Part shown: positions 20,290-29,783 of the stretch, one piece after another
Layout of the letters: each line of letters starts with the position of its first letter
Numbering within the stretch: the first letter of the stretch is position 1
From: Cystobacter fuscus DSM 2262
GTDB lineage: Bacteria; Myxococcota; Myxococcia; Myxococcales; Myxococcaceae
Assembly: GCF_000335475.2 (NCBI RefSeq)
Contig: NZ_ANAH02000066.1
Coordinates: 620,001 to 684,000, forward strand
Reading direction: 5' to 3'
DNA: 64,000 bases
The notes under the pieces: generated by a model
Seen by the model: the letters and a program-made list of their open reading frames with translations, nothing else
The model's database searches: none
Told to the model about the DNA's origin: nothing
Made by a program: the position numbers and the translations under genes

Positions 20290-21426
20290 ATGCTGACGTC
20301 CCTGAAAGTCATTGGCTTTCGCAACATCACCTCCCTGTCGATGCAGGGACTGTCTCGCGTCAATCTGCTGGTGGGAGAGAACAGCGCGGGCAAGACCTCG
20401 GTCCTGGAGGCCATCGAGATCCTGCTTCTCGCGCGGACCATGCCACATATCCTCGCGAGCGGTCCGATTCGCCGGGGAGAGGGGATTGCTCCGCTCGTGT
20501 CAGACGAGGGCGGCGGGGAGGCGGCGGTTGATCTCCGGCATCTCTTTCATGGTCACGAAGTCTCTTCGGACAGCCACTTCGAACTCAAAGGGGAGTCTTC
20601 GCGAGGCGCTCTTTCCGTGGCCTGCATGGTCGAGCCCGCCAGCACACGCGACGGTCATGTCCCCGTCTCGGGAGTCGACGCGAATCGTTCGGGCCTGGAC
20701 CTCGTGCTTCTCATGGAGCCAGGTGCGGTCGATTGCCGATTGTCGATCGAGTTTCCATTGAGCCGATCAACCATTGATGTGCTGATGGAGAACAGACGCA
20801 TCGCGATCGACTCGCTCCGTCGTACCTCGCGGCGAGGTAGCGTGGAGGAGCAACTCCGAGCATTCTCCCTCCAATTCGTCGAGGCGGGGGCTCCACAGTT
20901 GGAGTCCCTTGGCGCCCTCTGGGAAGGGATCGTCCTGACACCGGAAGAGAACAATCTCACCGGCGTGCTGCGAATCATCCACCCCGACGTCGAGCGGCTT
21001 GCCTGGCTCTCACGGCCGCGCCATGAGCCGGGCGGAATCTTCGTGAAGCTCGCTCATTCGGAGCAAAGAGTCCCGATCGGCAGCCTGGGGGCGGGCAGCA
21101 AGCGATTGCTGGTGCTGGCGATGAACCTCGTCAAGTCGGCGGGCGGCTATGTCCTGCTCGATGAGATCGACACGGGACTGCACTACTCGGTCATGGTGAA
21201 GATGTGGGAGTTCGTGATCGAGACCGCTCGACGGTTGAACATCCAGGTCTTCGCCACCACGCACAGCCTGGATTGCATCCAGGCCCTCGCGGGCCTCTAC
21301 GCGAGAGATTCAGGACTGCGTGGGGACATCACGCTCCATCGCATCGAGAAGGGGACGTCGGCCGCCATCCGGTACTCCGCCAACGAGATCCTCAATGCCA
21401 TCCGGCGTCCGGTGGAGGTGCTCTGA
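20290..21426 (+). CDS. RecF/OLD-type AAA ATPase, apparently orphaned
   Basis: 378 residues, AAA_15/AAA_21 group of ABC-like ATPases. Starts MLTSLKVIGFRNITSLSMQG; Walker A GENSAGKT at about 32-39; ABC-like IGSLGAGSKR near 265; Walker B YVLLDEIDTGLH near 287; and TTHSLDCIQA (switch His) near 322. No TOPRIM nuclease domain is fused. Many such ATPases act with a short downstream partner in phage-defence pairs (for example PARIS-, RloAB- or DUF3226/DUF4276-type). Here an ATG overlaps its stop, but that second frame ends after 11 codons. Base composition is less GC-biased than its neighbours, consistent with transfer. Confidence 0.8.
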   Translation: MLTSLKVIGFRNITSLSMQGLSRVNLLVGENSAGKTSVLEAIEILLLARTMPHILASGPIRRGEGIAPLVSDEGGGEAAVDLRHLFHGHEVSSDSHFELKGESSRGALSVACMVEPASTRDGHVPVSGVDANRSGLDLVLLMEPGAVDCRLSIEFPLSRSTIDVLMENRRIAIDSLRRTSRRGSVEEQLRAFSLQFVEAGAPQLESLGALWEGIVLTPEENNLTGVLRIIHPDVERLAWLSRPRHEPGGIFVKLAHSEQRVPIGSLGAGSKRLLVLAMNLVKSAGGYVLLDEIDTGLHYSVMVKMWEFVIETARRLNIQVFATTHSLDCIQALAGLYARDSGLRGDITLHRIEKGTSAAIRYSANEILNAIRRPVEVL

Positions 21427-21461
21427 TGCCACCTCTTCCAGGAAATGGCCCATGGGGTTGA
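21426..21461 (+). pseudogene. Truncated start of the ATPase partner gene
   Basis: An ATG shares its A with the TGA stop of the ATPase gene, the usual arrangement of a translationally coupled partner, but the frame reads only MPPLPGNGPWG before a stop. The body of a second gene is missing. The interpretation as a beheaded partner is inference from the overlap. Confidence 0.4.
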
Positions 21462-21484
21462 TGGAGTGGGGTGCTCGAGACCGT

Positions 21485-21523
21485 GCGCCGGTGCGGCGGC
21501 ACTCAGCGCACGGGCTCGAGGGC
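21485..21523 (+). repeat. Fragment duplicated from the GGDEF gene's GAF coding region
   Basis: This 39-base stretch matches 18938-18976 at 35 positions, in the same orientation. In one frame it reads RAPVRRHSAHGLEG against RAPVRMHSAHGLKG in the first GAF domain of the diguanylate cyclase. It lies in the debris between the ATPase and the oxidoreductase operon and is probably a remnant of a related sensor gene or a local duplication. Confidence 0.45.
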
Positions 21524-21525
21524 AC

Positions 21526-23709
21526 CTATTGGGCCAGCAGCTTGTCCGGCGTGATGGGCAAATCCCTCACCCGGATGCCCACCGCGTCGTAAACGGCGTT
21601 GGCGATCGCGGCGGAGACCCCGGTGGCGCCAATCTCACCCAGGCCCTTGGCGCCCAGGGGACTCACCTTGTCGTCGAACTCGTCCACGAAGATGACGTCG
21701 AGCGCCGAGGGGATGTCCGCGTTCACCGGAATGGCCACTCCCGACAGGTTCTTCGACAGCCACCGGCCGAGCTTCGGCTCGTGCTCGCTCTGCTCCATGG
21801 CCGCCATGCCCCAGCCCCAGATCATCCCGCCGATGATCTGCGAGCGCGCCGTGCGCGGATTGATGATGCGGCCCACGCTGTAGGCTCCCACCATCCGCCG
21901 CAGGCGCAGCAGCCCGAGCTCCGGATCCACCGCCACCTCGACGAACACCGCGCCGAACGTCCGCATCGCGTAGGGCGTGCCCAGGCCGCTCATGTTCGCG
22001 GCCTCTCCATTCGGCGCGAACTTTCCCTCGGCGGACAGCTCGCTCAGCCCCGCCCGCCGCAGCACCTCGCCGAGCGGCCTCCCCGCGCCTCCTCCCTTGC
22101 GGCGCACCATTCCGTCCCGGATCTCGAGTTCCTCCGGACGCACGTCGGCGGCGCGCGCCACCTGCTCGCGGATCTTCGTCGCCGCGTCGAGAATCGCCGA
22201 GCCCGTGCAGACGATCGTCGAGGAGCCATAGGTGGGCCCCGTGGTGGGCAGTCGCGAGTCGCCCGCCGTGAAGGTCACCGCTTCCACCGGGATGCCCAGG
22301 GACTCGGAGACAATCTGGGGAAGCGCGGTCAGGCCGCCGGTGCCGATGTCCGCGCTGGAGCCTTCCAGCAGCGCCGTGCCATCCGCCCGGAGTCGGAGGC
22401 GGACCGTCGAGCCGAAGCGGAACGCCCCCATCGTGCAGTCCGCCATGCCACAGCCGAGCAGCCAATCTCCCTCGCGGGTTCCTCCCTTGGCGCGCGTGCG
22501 CCAACCGAAGCGCCGCGCCCCCTCGTCATAGGCCTCGCGCAGCTTCTTCGACGACCAGGGCTTGCCATCCGCCGGATCGTTCTCCGCGTAGTTGAGCAGC
22601 CGGAAGTCGAGCGGATCGATGCCCACCTGGCGCGACAGCTCGTCCACCGCGCAGCCCATGGCGAAGGAGCCCGGACCCTCGACGGGAGCGCGCATCGGGC
22701 TGGGGATGTTGACGTGGCCCCGCCGCACCCGCTGGGACGTGCGCAGGGTAGGAGTCGCGTAGAGCGACCGGCCCGCCTCGGTGGCGTACTCGACGTAGTC
22801 GTCGGACACGCTCGTCTGGTTGATGACGTCCTGCCCGATGCCCGTCAGTCGCCCCTCGGACGTCGCCCCGAGCGTGACCGTTTGTTCCACCCGCGGCTGA
22901 TAGGAAACGTTGGCGTACATCTGCGCGCGCGTCAGCACGAGCTTCACCGGCCGCCCGGCCACCTTCGCCGCCGCCGCCGCCAGGAACTCGTGCGGCCAGG
23001 TGTAGGCCTTGCAGCCAAAGCCACCCCCGGTATGGGGGCAGATGACCCGGACCTGCTCGGGCTTCAGGCCGAAGGCCTCCGCGAGCGTGCCCTGCGTGCC
23101 GGCGATGTGCTGCACGGAATCGAAGACCGTGAGCTGATCCCCGTCCCACCGCGCGAGCGTGGCGCAGGGCTCCATGGGGTTGTGGTGGCGGCTGGGCTGG
23201 GTGTAGCGCGCCTCGTGCCGCAGCGCCGCGGTGGCGAGCCCCGCGTCGAGGTCCCCCTTGGCGAAGTGAGCGGGGCCCAGGACATAGCCGCTCTCCCGAG
23301 GCTCCACCGGCTCCCCGGCGCCCTGCGGAATGAATGCGCCCGGCGCGTAGCCGACGCGCACCAGTCGCGCGCCATGCTCGGCCGCCTGCAACGTCTCGGC
23401 GAGCACCAGGGCCACGGGTTGCCCCTCGTGCCGGATTTCATCCTCCTGGAGGGGCATGAAGACACTCGCGGCGGGTGGCGCGGAGGCGGCCTTCAGCCGG
23501 GGCATGTCCCGAGCGGTGAGGACCCGGACGACGCCTGGGTGGGCGAGCGCCTCGGCCGAGTCGATCGACGTGACGCGTCCCGCGGGAATGGGCGCCGTCA
23601 CATAGACGGCGTGCAGCGCGTCGGGGAGCGGCTGATCGGCCGCGTAGCGCGCCCTGCCGGTGACCTTGTCCGCTCCATCCAATCGGGTGAGAGGCTTTCC
23701 CATGCTCAT
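21526..23709 (-). CDS. Molybdopterin subunit of PaoC-type aldehyde oxidoreductase
   Basis: 727 residues, close to the 732 of E. coli PaoC (YagR). It binds the molybdenum cofactor and oxidises aldehydes. The architecture is the xanthine oxidase fold: RLDGADKVTGRARYAAD at the start, the cofactor-binding HTGGGFGCKAY and RAPVEGPG segments, and the conserved catalytic Glu in GAKGLGEIG (about residue 689). The C-terminus VSAAIANAVYDAVGIRVRD is nearly the PaoC ending. Last gene of the three-gene operon, overlapping the FAD subunit by four bases. Physiological substrate unknown. Confidence 0.92.
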   Translation of the reverse strand: MSMGKPLTRLDGADKVTGRARYAADQPLPDALHAVYVTAPIPAGRVTSIDSAEALAHPGVVRVLTARDMPRLKAASAPPAASVFMPLQEDEIRHEGQPVALVLAETLQAAEHGARLVRVGYAPGAFIPQGAGEPVEPRESGYVLGPAHFAKGDLDAGLATAALRHEARYTQPSRHHNPMEPCATLARWDGDQLTVFDSVQHIAGTQGTLAEAFGLKPEQVRVICPHTGGGFGCKAYTWPHEFLAAAAAKVAGRPVKLVLTRAQMYANVSYQPRVEQTVTLGATSEGRLTGIGQDVINQTSVSDDYVEYATEAGRSLYATPTLRTSQRVRRGHVNIPSPMRAPVEGPGSFAMGCAVDELSRQVGIDPLDFRLLNYAENDPADGKPWSSKKLREAYDEGARRFGWRTRAKGGTREGDWLLGCGMADCTMGAFRFGSTVRLRLRADGTALLEGSSADIGTGGLTALPQIVSESLGIPVEAVTFTAGDSRLPTTGPTYGSSTIVCTGSAILDAATKIREQVARAADVRPEELEIRDGMVRRKGGGAGRPLGEVLRRAGLSELSAEGKFAPNGEAANMSGLGTPYAMRTFGAVFVEVAVDPELGLLRLRRMVGAYSVGRIINPRTARSQIIGGMIWGWGMAAMEQSEHEPKLGRWLSKNLSGVAIPVNADIPSALDVIFVDEFDDKVSPLGAKGLGEIGATGVSAAIANAVYDAVGIRVRDLPITPDKLLAQ

Positions 23710-24692
23710 GACGCACCTCGTGCCGCATCACGCACTGCCCGGGCCGCCGCGTTGCGGGCCAGGGGAATCTTGAATCCGTTGTGTTCGAGCGCGCGCGCCC
23801 CGGTGAATCCGAGCGCGAGCGCCGCCTGGGCCTCCTTGCTGTCGGGCCGGGTGCCCACCAGCGCCTGTTCCGCCTCCACCAATCGCCAGGGCTTCATCGC
23901 CACCGAGCCGAGCGCCACGCGGGCCGAGCGGATGACGCCATTCTCCAGGGTGAGGGCCGCCGCCGCGGAGACGAGCGCGTACTCGTAGGACTCGCGCTCG
24001 CGGACCTTGACGTAGGCGGAGTGGGGCGCGGGAGCCGCCAGCTCCACGGCGACGATCAACTCACCCGGCTCGAGCACGTGGTGCTTCTCGGGCGCCTGTC
24101 CGGGCAGCACGTGGAACTCACCTATCGGAATGCGACGGCCGCCCGTGGCGCGCTCGGTGACGACGACAGCGTCCAGGGCGGCGAGGGCCACCGCGGGATC
24201 CGACGGCTGGGTGGCCACGCAGGCATCGGTCCACCCGAAGATCGCGTGCCGCTCGTTGGAGCCGTGGCGCGCGGCGCATCCGCTGCCGGCGACGCGCTTG
24301 TTGCAGGGGAGGGTCTCCTCGGCCCGGAAATAGGGACAGCGGGTGCGCTGGAGCAGGTTGCCGCCGATCGTCGCCAGGTTGCGAATCTGCGGAGAGGCCG
24401 CCTTGAGGATGGCCTGGGAGAGCACCGGGTAGTCCCGCACCACGGCCTCGTGTTCACCGATGTCGGAGAGCCGGGCGAGCGCGCCCAGGCGCAGTCCTCC
24501 CCCGGTAGTGCGCTCGATGCGCTCCAGGCCCTCGATGCGGCCGATGTCGACGAGCGCCGCCGGGGTGACGATCCCCAGGCGCATCCAGTTGAGCAGCTCG
24601 GTGCCTCCGGCGAGGAACGAGGACTCGGGTTTCGACGCGGCCTCGAGGGCCTGCCGCGGGGACGTGGCGCGGGAGTAGTCGAAGGGTCGCAT
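23706..24692 (-). CDS. FAD subunit of the aldehyde oxidoreductase (PaoB-like)
   Basis: 328 residues. FAD-binding PCMH domain with FLAGGTELLNWM and a second flavin loop ATIGGNLLQRTRCPYF. It carries an extra insert with cysteines CPYFRAEETLPCNKR and GSGCAAR, the pattern of the additional [4Fe-4S] cluster known in PaoB and in 4-hydroxybenzoyl-CoA reductase. The middle subunit of the heterotrimer; its start overlaps the stop of the iron-sulphur gene and its stop overlaps the molybdenum gene. Confidence 0.92.
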   Translation of the reverse strand: MRPFDYSRATSPRQALEAASKPESSFLAGGTELLNWMRLGIVTPAALVDIGRIEGLERIERTTGGGLRLGALARLSDIGEHEAVVRDYPVLSQAILKAASPQIRNLATIGGNLLQRTRCPYFRAEETLPCNKRVAGSGCAARHGSNERHAIFGWTDACVATQPSDPAVALAALDAVVVTERATGGRRIPIGEFHVLPGQAPEKHHVLEPGELIVAVELAAPAPHSAYVKVRERESYEYALVSAAAALTLENGVIRSARVALGSVAMKPWRLVEAEQALVGTRPDSKEAQAALALGFTGARALEHNGFKIPLARNAAARAVRDAARGAS

Positions 24693-25195
24693 CAGGGCAC
24701 CTCGGCCTTCTTGGCCGCCGCCCGGACGGCGTCGACGATCTGGGGATAGCAGGCGCAGCGGCACAGGTTGCCGCTCATCCACTCACGGATCTCCGCCTCG
24801 CTGCGCGTATGTCCCTCGGCGATGCAGGCCGTCGCGCTCATCACCTGGCCCGGCGTGCAGAAGCCACACTGGAGGCCGTCATGATCGATGAAGGCCCGCT
24901 GCACGGCGGAGAGCTGTCCGTCCCGAGCGAGTCCCTCGATGGTCGTCACCTCGCGCCCGTCCGCCTGCACGGCCAGCATGAGACAGCCATTCACCCGGCG
25001 GCCATCCAGATGGACCGTGCACGCGCCGCACTCGCCCTGGTTGCAGCCCTTCTTCGTTCCGCTCAGGTGCAGTTGCTCGCGAAGCAGATCCAGCAGCGTG
25101 GTCCGGACATCGACGGTCACGCTCCGGCGCTCACCATTCAGGACGAGAGTAATGTCTCGCGTCCACTTCGAGATGCTGGGATCGGGGGGACTCAC
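24692..25195 (-). CDS. [2Fe-2S] subunit of the aldehyde oxidoreductase (PaoA-like)
   Basis: 167 residues. Two [2Fe-2S] domains: plant-ferredoxin type with KKGCNQGECGACTVHLDG and VNGCLM, then the all-helical domain with LQCGFCTPGQVM and SGNLCRCACYP. Start is the GTG at 25193-25195, preceded by AAGGAGAG about 7 bases upstream. Unlike E. coli PaoA it has no Tat signal, so the whole complex should be cytoplasmic. In LCRCACYP the usual spacing CRC(T/G)CY is kept. First gene of the operon. Confidence 0.92.
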   Translation of the reverse strand: MSPPDPSISKWTRDITLVLNGERRSVTVDVRTTLLDLLREQLHLSGTKKGCNQGECGACTVHLDGRRVNGCLMLAVQADGREVTTIEGLARDGQLSAVQRAFIDHDGLQCGFCTPGQVMSATACIAEGHTRSEAEIREWMSGNLCRCACYPQIVDAVRAAAKKAEVP

Positions 25196-25298
25196 GCACG
25201 CTCTCCTTGATGAACACGTCCGGGGCAACATGCGCAGAGGGGCCCTGCTGACGAAGCTTCGAAAGCAACGCGAGGGCGGCCTGGGATAGGGTTTGGAC

Positions 25299-26111
25299 GT
25301 GACTTCGAGCGAACAGGGCCGTGTGCCCCTGGCGGTGACGACGAGCGGCAAGCCCCAAGAGGGCCTGATCCTCCAGGCCCGCGAGGCCGCTCGGAGCTGG
25401 GGCCTGCCATTTATTCCCCGGCGCAAGAAGGCGCCGCTCGGCCCGCTGCTCGCGACTGCGGCCGACGCCCTGCTCGTCTTCGAGCGCGAGGGCGAGGTGT
25501 CCCTCTGGGATTCGGAGAACTCCTTCAGCTTCAACCCGGGCATGGCGCACCTGCGCCGGTTGCGCTGGCTCGAGGGCGATCGCGGTGACGCCCTGGCGCG
25601 CGTGGCCGAATTGCGCCCGGGGGATCACGTGCTCGACTGCACATTGGGGCTCGGCCAGGACGCGCTCGTGGCGGCGGTGGTGGTGGGCCAGCAGGGGAGG
25701 GTGGTGGCGCTGGAGAAGAGCCTCGCGCTGTACGCAGTGGTCTCCGAGGGCCTGAAGATCTACGACGCCGGCCCCGAGTCCTGCCGCGTGGAGCCGGTGC
25801 ACACCGACGCGCACGCGTACCTGCGCACGCTGCCCTCGGGCTCATTCGATGTCGTCTTCTTCGATCCGATGTTCGAGAAGCCCAAGAAGTCCCAGCCGGC
25901 CTTCGAGATGCTCCGGCGCTTCGCCGAGCATGCCCCCCTGACGCCCGAAGCGCTGGAGGAGGCGCGGCGCGTGGCGCGGCGGTGGGTGGTGGTGAAGGGC
26001 GCCAAACACTCGGAGGACCTGCGCAAGCTGGGGCTCGAGGCCGAGCCCGGCTCGCGCTACACCTCGGTCATCTGGGGCCGCGTTCCCGCGCTGTCCTCTG
26101 CGCGGGAGTGA
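25299..26111 (+). CDS. RsmJ-like class I SAM methyltransferase
   Basis: 270 residues (from GTG 25299; TTG 25293 also possible). The C-terminal two-thirds is a Rossmann methyltransferase: [17 protein letters not shown] is motif [14 protein letters not shown] motif II, and [18 protein letters not shown] the catalytic DPMF motif typical of RsmJ (16S rRNA m2G1516) and related enzymes. The N-terminal 90 residues differ from E. coli RsmJ, so the exact target base is uncertain. Divergent from the oxidoreductase operon, with about 100 bases between. Confidence 0.8.
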   Translation: MTSSEQGRVPLAVTTSGKPQEGLILQAREAARSWGLPFIPRRKKAPLGPLLATAADALLVFEREGEVSLWDSENSFSFNPGMAHLRRLRWLEGDRGDALARVAELRPGDHVLDCTLGLGQDALVAAVVVGQQGRVVALEKSLALYAVVSEGLKIYDAGPESCRVEPVHTDAHAYLRTLPSGSFDVVFFDPMFEKPKKSQPAFEMLRRFAEHAPLTPEALEEARRVARRWVVVKGAKHSEDLRKLGLEAEPGSRYTSVIWGRVPALSSARE

Positions 26112-26114
26112 GCG

Positions 26115-27827
26115 TCAGTTGTCACCTGGAGGAACGCCCTCGCCGCCCTCGGGGGACAGCTTCGCGCTCCACGCGCCCGCCTGCTCGTGGGGCATCAGGT
26201 TCCTCAGCGAGCGGTAGTACTGCAGCGGCGAGTCGTAGAGGAAGTTGGACACCCGGCTCGTGTACAGACACGCGTAGCGCTCCACCTGCTCGCCGAAGCG
26301 GCTGTTCTCGCTGCCCTCCTTGAAGAGCAGCCCCCAGTACGGGTTGAAGCCTTCCTCCACCTCGCGCTCGAGCGCGTCGGCGATCTCCGTGGCCTCGCGC
26401 AGGGCCCGGCGCAGCGTGTCCAGCGCCACCTTGGCCTCGCGCCGCTGCTCCTCCAGCTTCGCCTGGGCCTCGGCCGTGAGCTCCCCGCGCTCCAGCGTGC
26501 GATCCAACTGGTTGAGCAGGTTCTTGTGGTCGCCCACCTCTTCTTCCAGCCGCGCGCGCGTGCGCTCCACCTCGGCCAGCCGCTCGATGCGCTCGCGCTG
26601 GCCATACGTGTAGGTGATCTCGTCCTCGATCTCCTGGACGATCATGCACGTGCGCCACAGCGAGGTCTTCTTGGACTTGAGGATGTCGCCGTAGATGTGG
26701 TCGCCCACGTAGAGGATGCGTTCGCCCGCGCGGCGCGTGTACTGCTCGAACTGCACCAGGTTGCCGCCCTGGTACACCTTGCCGCGCTCCAGGCCCGAGG
26801 CCTCGCCCACCACGCGCGCCTCCTCACCGGGCCCGGCCACCTCCAGCTCCAGGAAGGGCCGCTGCTCGGCGAAGAAGGCCGGCTTGGAGGCGAGCGTCAC
26901 CACGTAGTCGAAGTAGTTGCGCCAGTTCGGGTACTCCGCGAGCTGCCCGTCCAAGAGGTAGCGCATCACCACGTCCGTGTAGTCCCAGGCCGAGTTGGTC
27001 AAGAGGAACAACCGCTTGCCGCCCGAGCGCAGCTTGTGCAGCGCGGGACCCAGCTCGGGGTCCTGGAAGACGTAGCGCGACAAGTCCTTGCGCACCTCGC
27101 GCTTGAGCGAGTTGTCGCGGTGCACCGAGTCGATGGCCTCGCGGATGTCGTCGTACAGCCGGCCATAGTCCACGCGCTGGCCGAGCGACTCGAGCAGCTC
27201 GATGATGCCCGCGAACAGCCAGGCCTCTGGCAGGGCGAAGAGCGTGTCGATCCACGCGAAGCGCGGCTCCCTCAGCCGCACGCGCTGGTTGCGGTAGAGC
27301 GCGCGCCACACCTCGCGATCCAACGGCCGCAGCCCGTGCCAGGCCCGCCCCACGTAGCCGAAGCGGTCCATCTTCAGCAGGTTGCCGTTCTCCTTGTCCA
27401 CGGCCAGCCCGCGCATCACGAAGTGGTGGTCGTACTGCAGGCGGCCGATGACGGAAGGGTAGCCCCGCTCGCTGATGAGCCGCGCGAGCGTCATGTCATA
27501 GGCGAGCTCTTCCAGCCGGCGCATGTGGTAGATGGCCAGCGTGTAGTCCATGTCGAAGCCGACCAGCTCGATGCCCGACATGCGCAGGTTGCGGTTGACG
27601 AAGATGTCGCGCGCGCGCGGGCCCTCGTGCGGCCCGTGTCGCGGGACACTCAGCAGGCGGTGGAGTTCGGCGTCGGCGAGCAGGGCCTGGGCGCGGTGCT
27701 CGGCTTGCTCGGCATGGGCCTGACTGCGCGAGGAGCGGAAGCTGCCGTGCAGCGGATCCGAGGTCGTCGGACTGCCGGGGATGGGGCCAGTCGGAGAGAG
27801 TTTGGAAGGCAAGGGACAGACAGACAT
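26115..27827 (-). CDS. HAD-IG family 5'-nucleotidase
   Basis: 570 residues. HAD motif I is [11 protein letters not shown] (nucleophile Asp about residue 92), motif [13 protein letters not shown], motif [17 protein letters not shown]. This layout, with the large cap, belongs to the cytosolic IMP/GMP-type 5'-nucleotidase group (cN-II-like, HAD subfamily IG). A long coiled coil (about 425-510, [20 protein letters not shown]) is embedded before the C-terminus. The first 70 residues are low-complexity and the start lacks a ribosome site, so the true start may lie inside. Follows the pilus cluster by 52 bases. Confidence 0.85.
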   Translation of the reverse strand: MSVCPLPSKLSPTGPIPGSPTTSDPLHGSFRSSRSQAHAEQAEHRAQALLADAELHRLLSVPRHGPHEGPRARDIFVNRNLRMSGIELVGFDMDYTLAIYHMRRLEELAYDMTLARLISERGYPSVIGRLQYDHHFVMRGLAVDKENGNLLKMDRFGYVGRAWHGLRPLDREVWRALYRNQRVRLREPRFAWIDTLFALPEAWLFAGIIELLESLGQRVDYGRLYDDIREAIDSVHRDNSLKREVRKDLSRYVFQDPELGPALHKLRSGGKRLFLLTNSAWDYTDVVMRYLLDGQLAEYPNWRNYFDYVVTLASKPAFFAEQRPFLELEVAGPGEEARVVGEASGLERGKVYQGGNLVQFEQYTRRAGERILYVGDHIYGDILKSKKTSLWRTCMIVQEIEDEITYTYGQRERIERLAEVERTRARLEEEVGDHKNLLNQLDRTLERGELTAEAQAKLEEQRREAKVALDTLRRALREATEIADALEREVEEGFNPYWGLLFKEGSENSRFGEQVERYACLYTSRVSNFLYDSPLQYYRSLRNLMPHEQAGAWSAKLSPEGGEGVPPGDN

Positions 27828-27879
27828 ACCACGCGGCCCGGGGGGTCAACCACCAACCCCGGGGTCCGTGTCCCGTCCC

Positions 27880-28500
27880 TCACTGGATGCTGCAGGTGGG
27901 ATCCACCGGCTGCTGCGTGCAGTCCACCATGCGCGGCTTGCCCGTGAGGCCGTCCACCTGGAGCACGTGATCGAGCTTGCCGCTCTGGCTCTGGGTGATC
28001 CTCAGGACCGTCTGGGGCGGCTGTCCCGTCGCCTGGCAGGTGGGGCTGCCCGGGGCCTGGTAGCGGGGCGCTCCGCCCCGGCCCAGCCAGCACAGGCCGT
28101 TGAGGGCCGATACGTCCAGGGTGGCGGGGATGGCGATGCCCTCTCCCTGCGCCACGCACTCGCAGCCGCCCTTGCCACAGGCATTGGTCAGACAGGCCGT
28201 GGCGGGGCAGGCGTCGCCCCAGCGGTGGGCCGTGTCGCACGGCAGCTGCTCCCAGCGCAGCACGGTGGAGCCCATGACGTTGGTGGCCACGGACAGGCGC
28301 ACCGGATACTGGCTCGTGCGCGCGTACGTCCGGGCCTGGTTGGCCAGGGAGGAGATCTCCCGGAGCGCGTTGCGCTCGCTCTGCCGGCGCTTGACGATGT
28401 CCATGTTCATCACGGCCATCGAGGCGAACACGCCCGCGATCGCCACCGTCACCAGAATCTCCAAGGTGGTGAGTCCCGCGCGAGCACGTCTCGTCTTCAT
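27880..28500 (-). CDS. Minor pilin, FimU/GspH-like
   Basis: 206 residues. Class III-type prepilin signal with cleavage at the Gly of RARAGLTTLEILVTVAIAG, keeping Glu at mature position 5. After the hydrophobic helix comes a soluble domain rich in cysteines (CDTAHRWGDACPATACLT, then CGKGGCECV), probably disulphide-bonded in the periplasm. Last pilin gene of the cluster, overlapping pilW by 4 bases. It should be part of the priming complex at the pilus tip. Confidence 0.85.
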   Translation of the reverse strand: MKTRRARAGLTTLEILVTVAIAGVFASMAVMNMDIVKRRQSERNALREISSLANQARTYARTSQYPVRLSVATNVMGSTVLRWEQLPCDTAHRWGDACPATACLTNACGKGGCECVAQGEGIAIPATLDVSALNGLCWLGRGGAPRYQAPGSPTCQATGQPPQTVLRITQSQSGKLDHVLQVDGLTGKPRMVDCTQQPVDPTCSIQ

Positions 28501-29783
28501 TGCAGCACTCCCGCCAAGGCGAAGTTGCGCGGCATGATCTCCAGGGTGGAGGAGCGCCGCTTGTAGCCATCCTGCGGATGCTTGTCCGCGTCGGGGATGT
28601 ACGCGCCGGTGCCGTCCTTGCGGATGAGCGACGAGTCCAGGCGCGCCGTGCGGGTGATGACCTGCACCTGCACCATGCGCACGCGGCTCATCAACGCGTC
28701 GCGCGCGGTGGGCGAGTTGATCGGATCCGCCACCCACGCCCCGCCGGGCACCAGGTCTTTACACGTCGCGTCCGTGCACTGCTCCAGATGCGGGCGCTCG
28801 GGCGTGGTTTCCGGGAACCACAGCACGGGCGACTTGGGCTGCTTGAGGTCCTCCATCACGCCCAGGCGCAGCCGGATCATCTCGACGTCGCGCGACAGGG
28901 TCACCCACTGGGGGGCCGTCCCGGGATTGACGACCGAGGAGATGTCCCTGCGCTCCAACACGGGCGTGCCGGTCTTCCAATTGACCCGGAAGGCCGAGCC
29001 GCGCATGAGGAGGATGAAGCCGCCGGAGCGGTCCGCGCCCCAGTAATCCAGCGTGCCATCATTGGGACGCTCGCCGGCGGCCAGGCTCATGCAGGGGTTG
29101 TTGACGGAGGGCTGGCTGCCGGTGAGGCCCGGGCTGACCACGATGCGCGCGTAGGGGGCCGACGCATCCTGGTTCACCGCCGTCACCCGCATGACGCACG
29201 CGATGCGCGTCTCGGGTTTGACGACCATGACCAGCCGGTTCATGAGGCCCACGGGCACCGTGCTCGCGCACAGCTCGTTGCCCGAGCGGTACAGGTCCGA
29301 GGCGTTGGCCGCGTGGGTGCACAGCGTCAGGGGCACCATGCCAATGGGATTGGCGCCGTTCATGGCCTCGGAGTCCCAGCTCCACACCTGGAGCACGTCC
29401 GAGATGCGATCGGCGTAGGAGCCCGTGGGGGGCGCGAAGTTGGTGTCCGCGGGGAAGGCCCCCGTTCCGTCGAAGCGCTCCGCGGGGCTGACGTTGATGG
29501 CGTAGCGCACGTCGTCGGCCAGGGAGGTCTGCTGCTTGCCGAACACCATGCGCGCGCTGCCCACGCCCATGCCCGCGCGTTGCAACTCCACCACGAGCAT
29601 CTCGCGCACGGCGCGCAGGGTGTTCTGCGCCTCCATGAGCGATTCCTCGAACGTGCCGCGCCGCTGCAGCTCCGCGGCGCTCCACAGTGCCGCGGCGAGC
29701 ACGATGAGCGACAGGGAGCTGGCCACCACGAGCTCCAGCAGCGTGAAGCCCCGGAGGGCAGGGGAGGGGACGCGCCGCTTCAT
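28497..29783 (-). CDS. pilW: Minor pilin PilW-like
   Basis: 428 residues, large for a minor pilin but normal for PilW. Prepilin signal LRGFTLLELVVASSLSLIV with Glu5. The long C-terminal part contains cysteines in TLCTHAAN, NELCAST and EQCTDATCKD, likely disulphides. Overlaps both pilV and the FimU-like gene by four bases (ATGA), so stoichiometric translation is expected. Part of the PilY1 priming complex. Confidence 0.88.
   Translation of the reverse strand: MKRRVPSPALRGFTLLELVVASSLSLIVLAAALWSAAELQRRGTFEESLMEAQNTLRAVREMLVVELQRAGMGVGSARMVFGKQQTSLADDVRYAINVSPAERFDGTGAFPADTNFAPPTGSYADRISDVLQVWSWDSEAMNGANPIGMVPLTLCTHAANASDLYRSGNELCASTVPVGLMNRLVMVVKPETRIACVMRVTAVNQDASAPYARIVVSPGLTGSQPSVNNPCMSLAAGERPNDGTLDYWGADRSGGFILLMRGSAFRVNWKTGTPVLERRDISSVVNPGTAPQWVTLSRDVEMIRLRLGVMEDLKQPKSPVLWFPETTPERPHLEQCTDATCKDLVPGGAWVADPINSPTARDALMSRVRMVQVQVITRTARLDSSLIRKDGTGAYIPDADKHPQDGYKRRSSTLEIMPRNFALAGVLQ

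Noticed and set aside
21445..23988. 847-codon plus-strand frame opposite the molybdenum subunit
   Set aside because: Antisense shadow; the minus-strand protein is a textbook xanthine-oxidase-family subunit.
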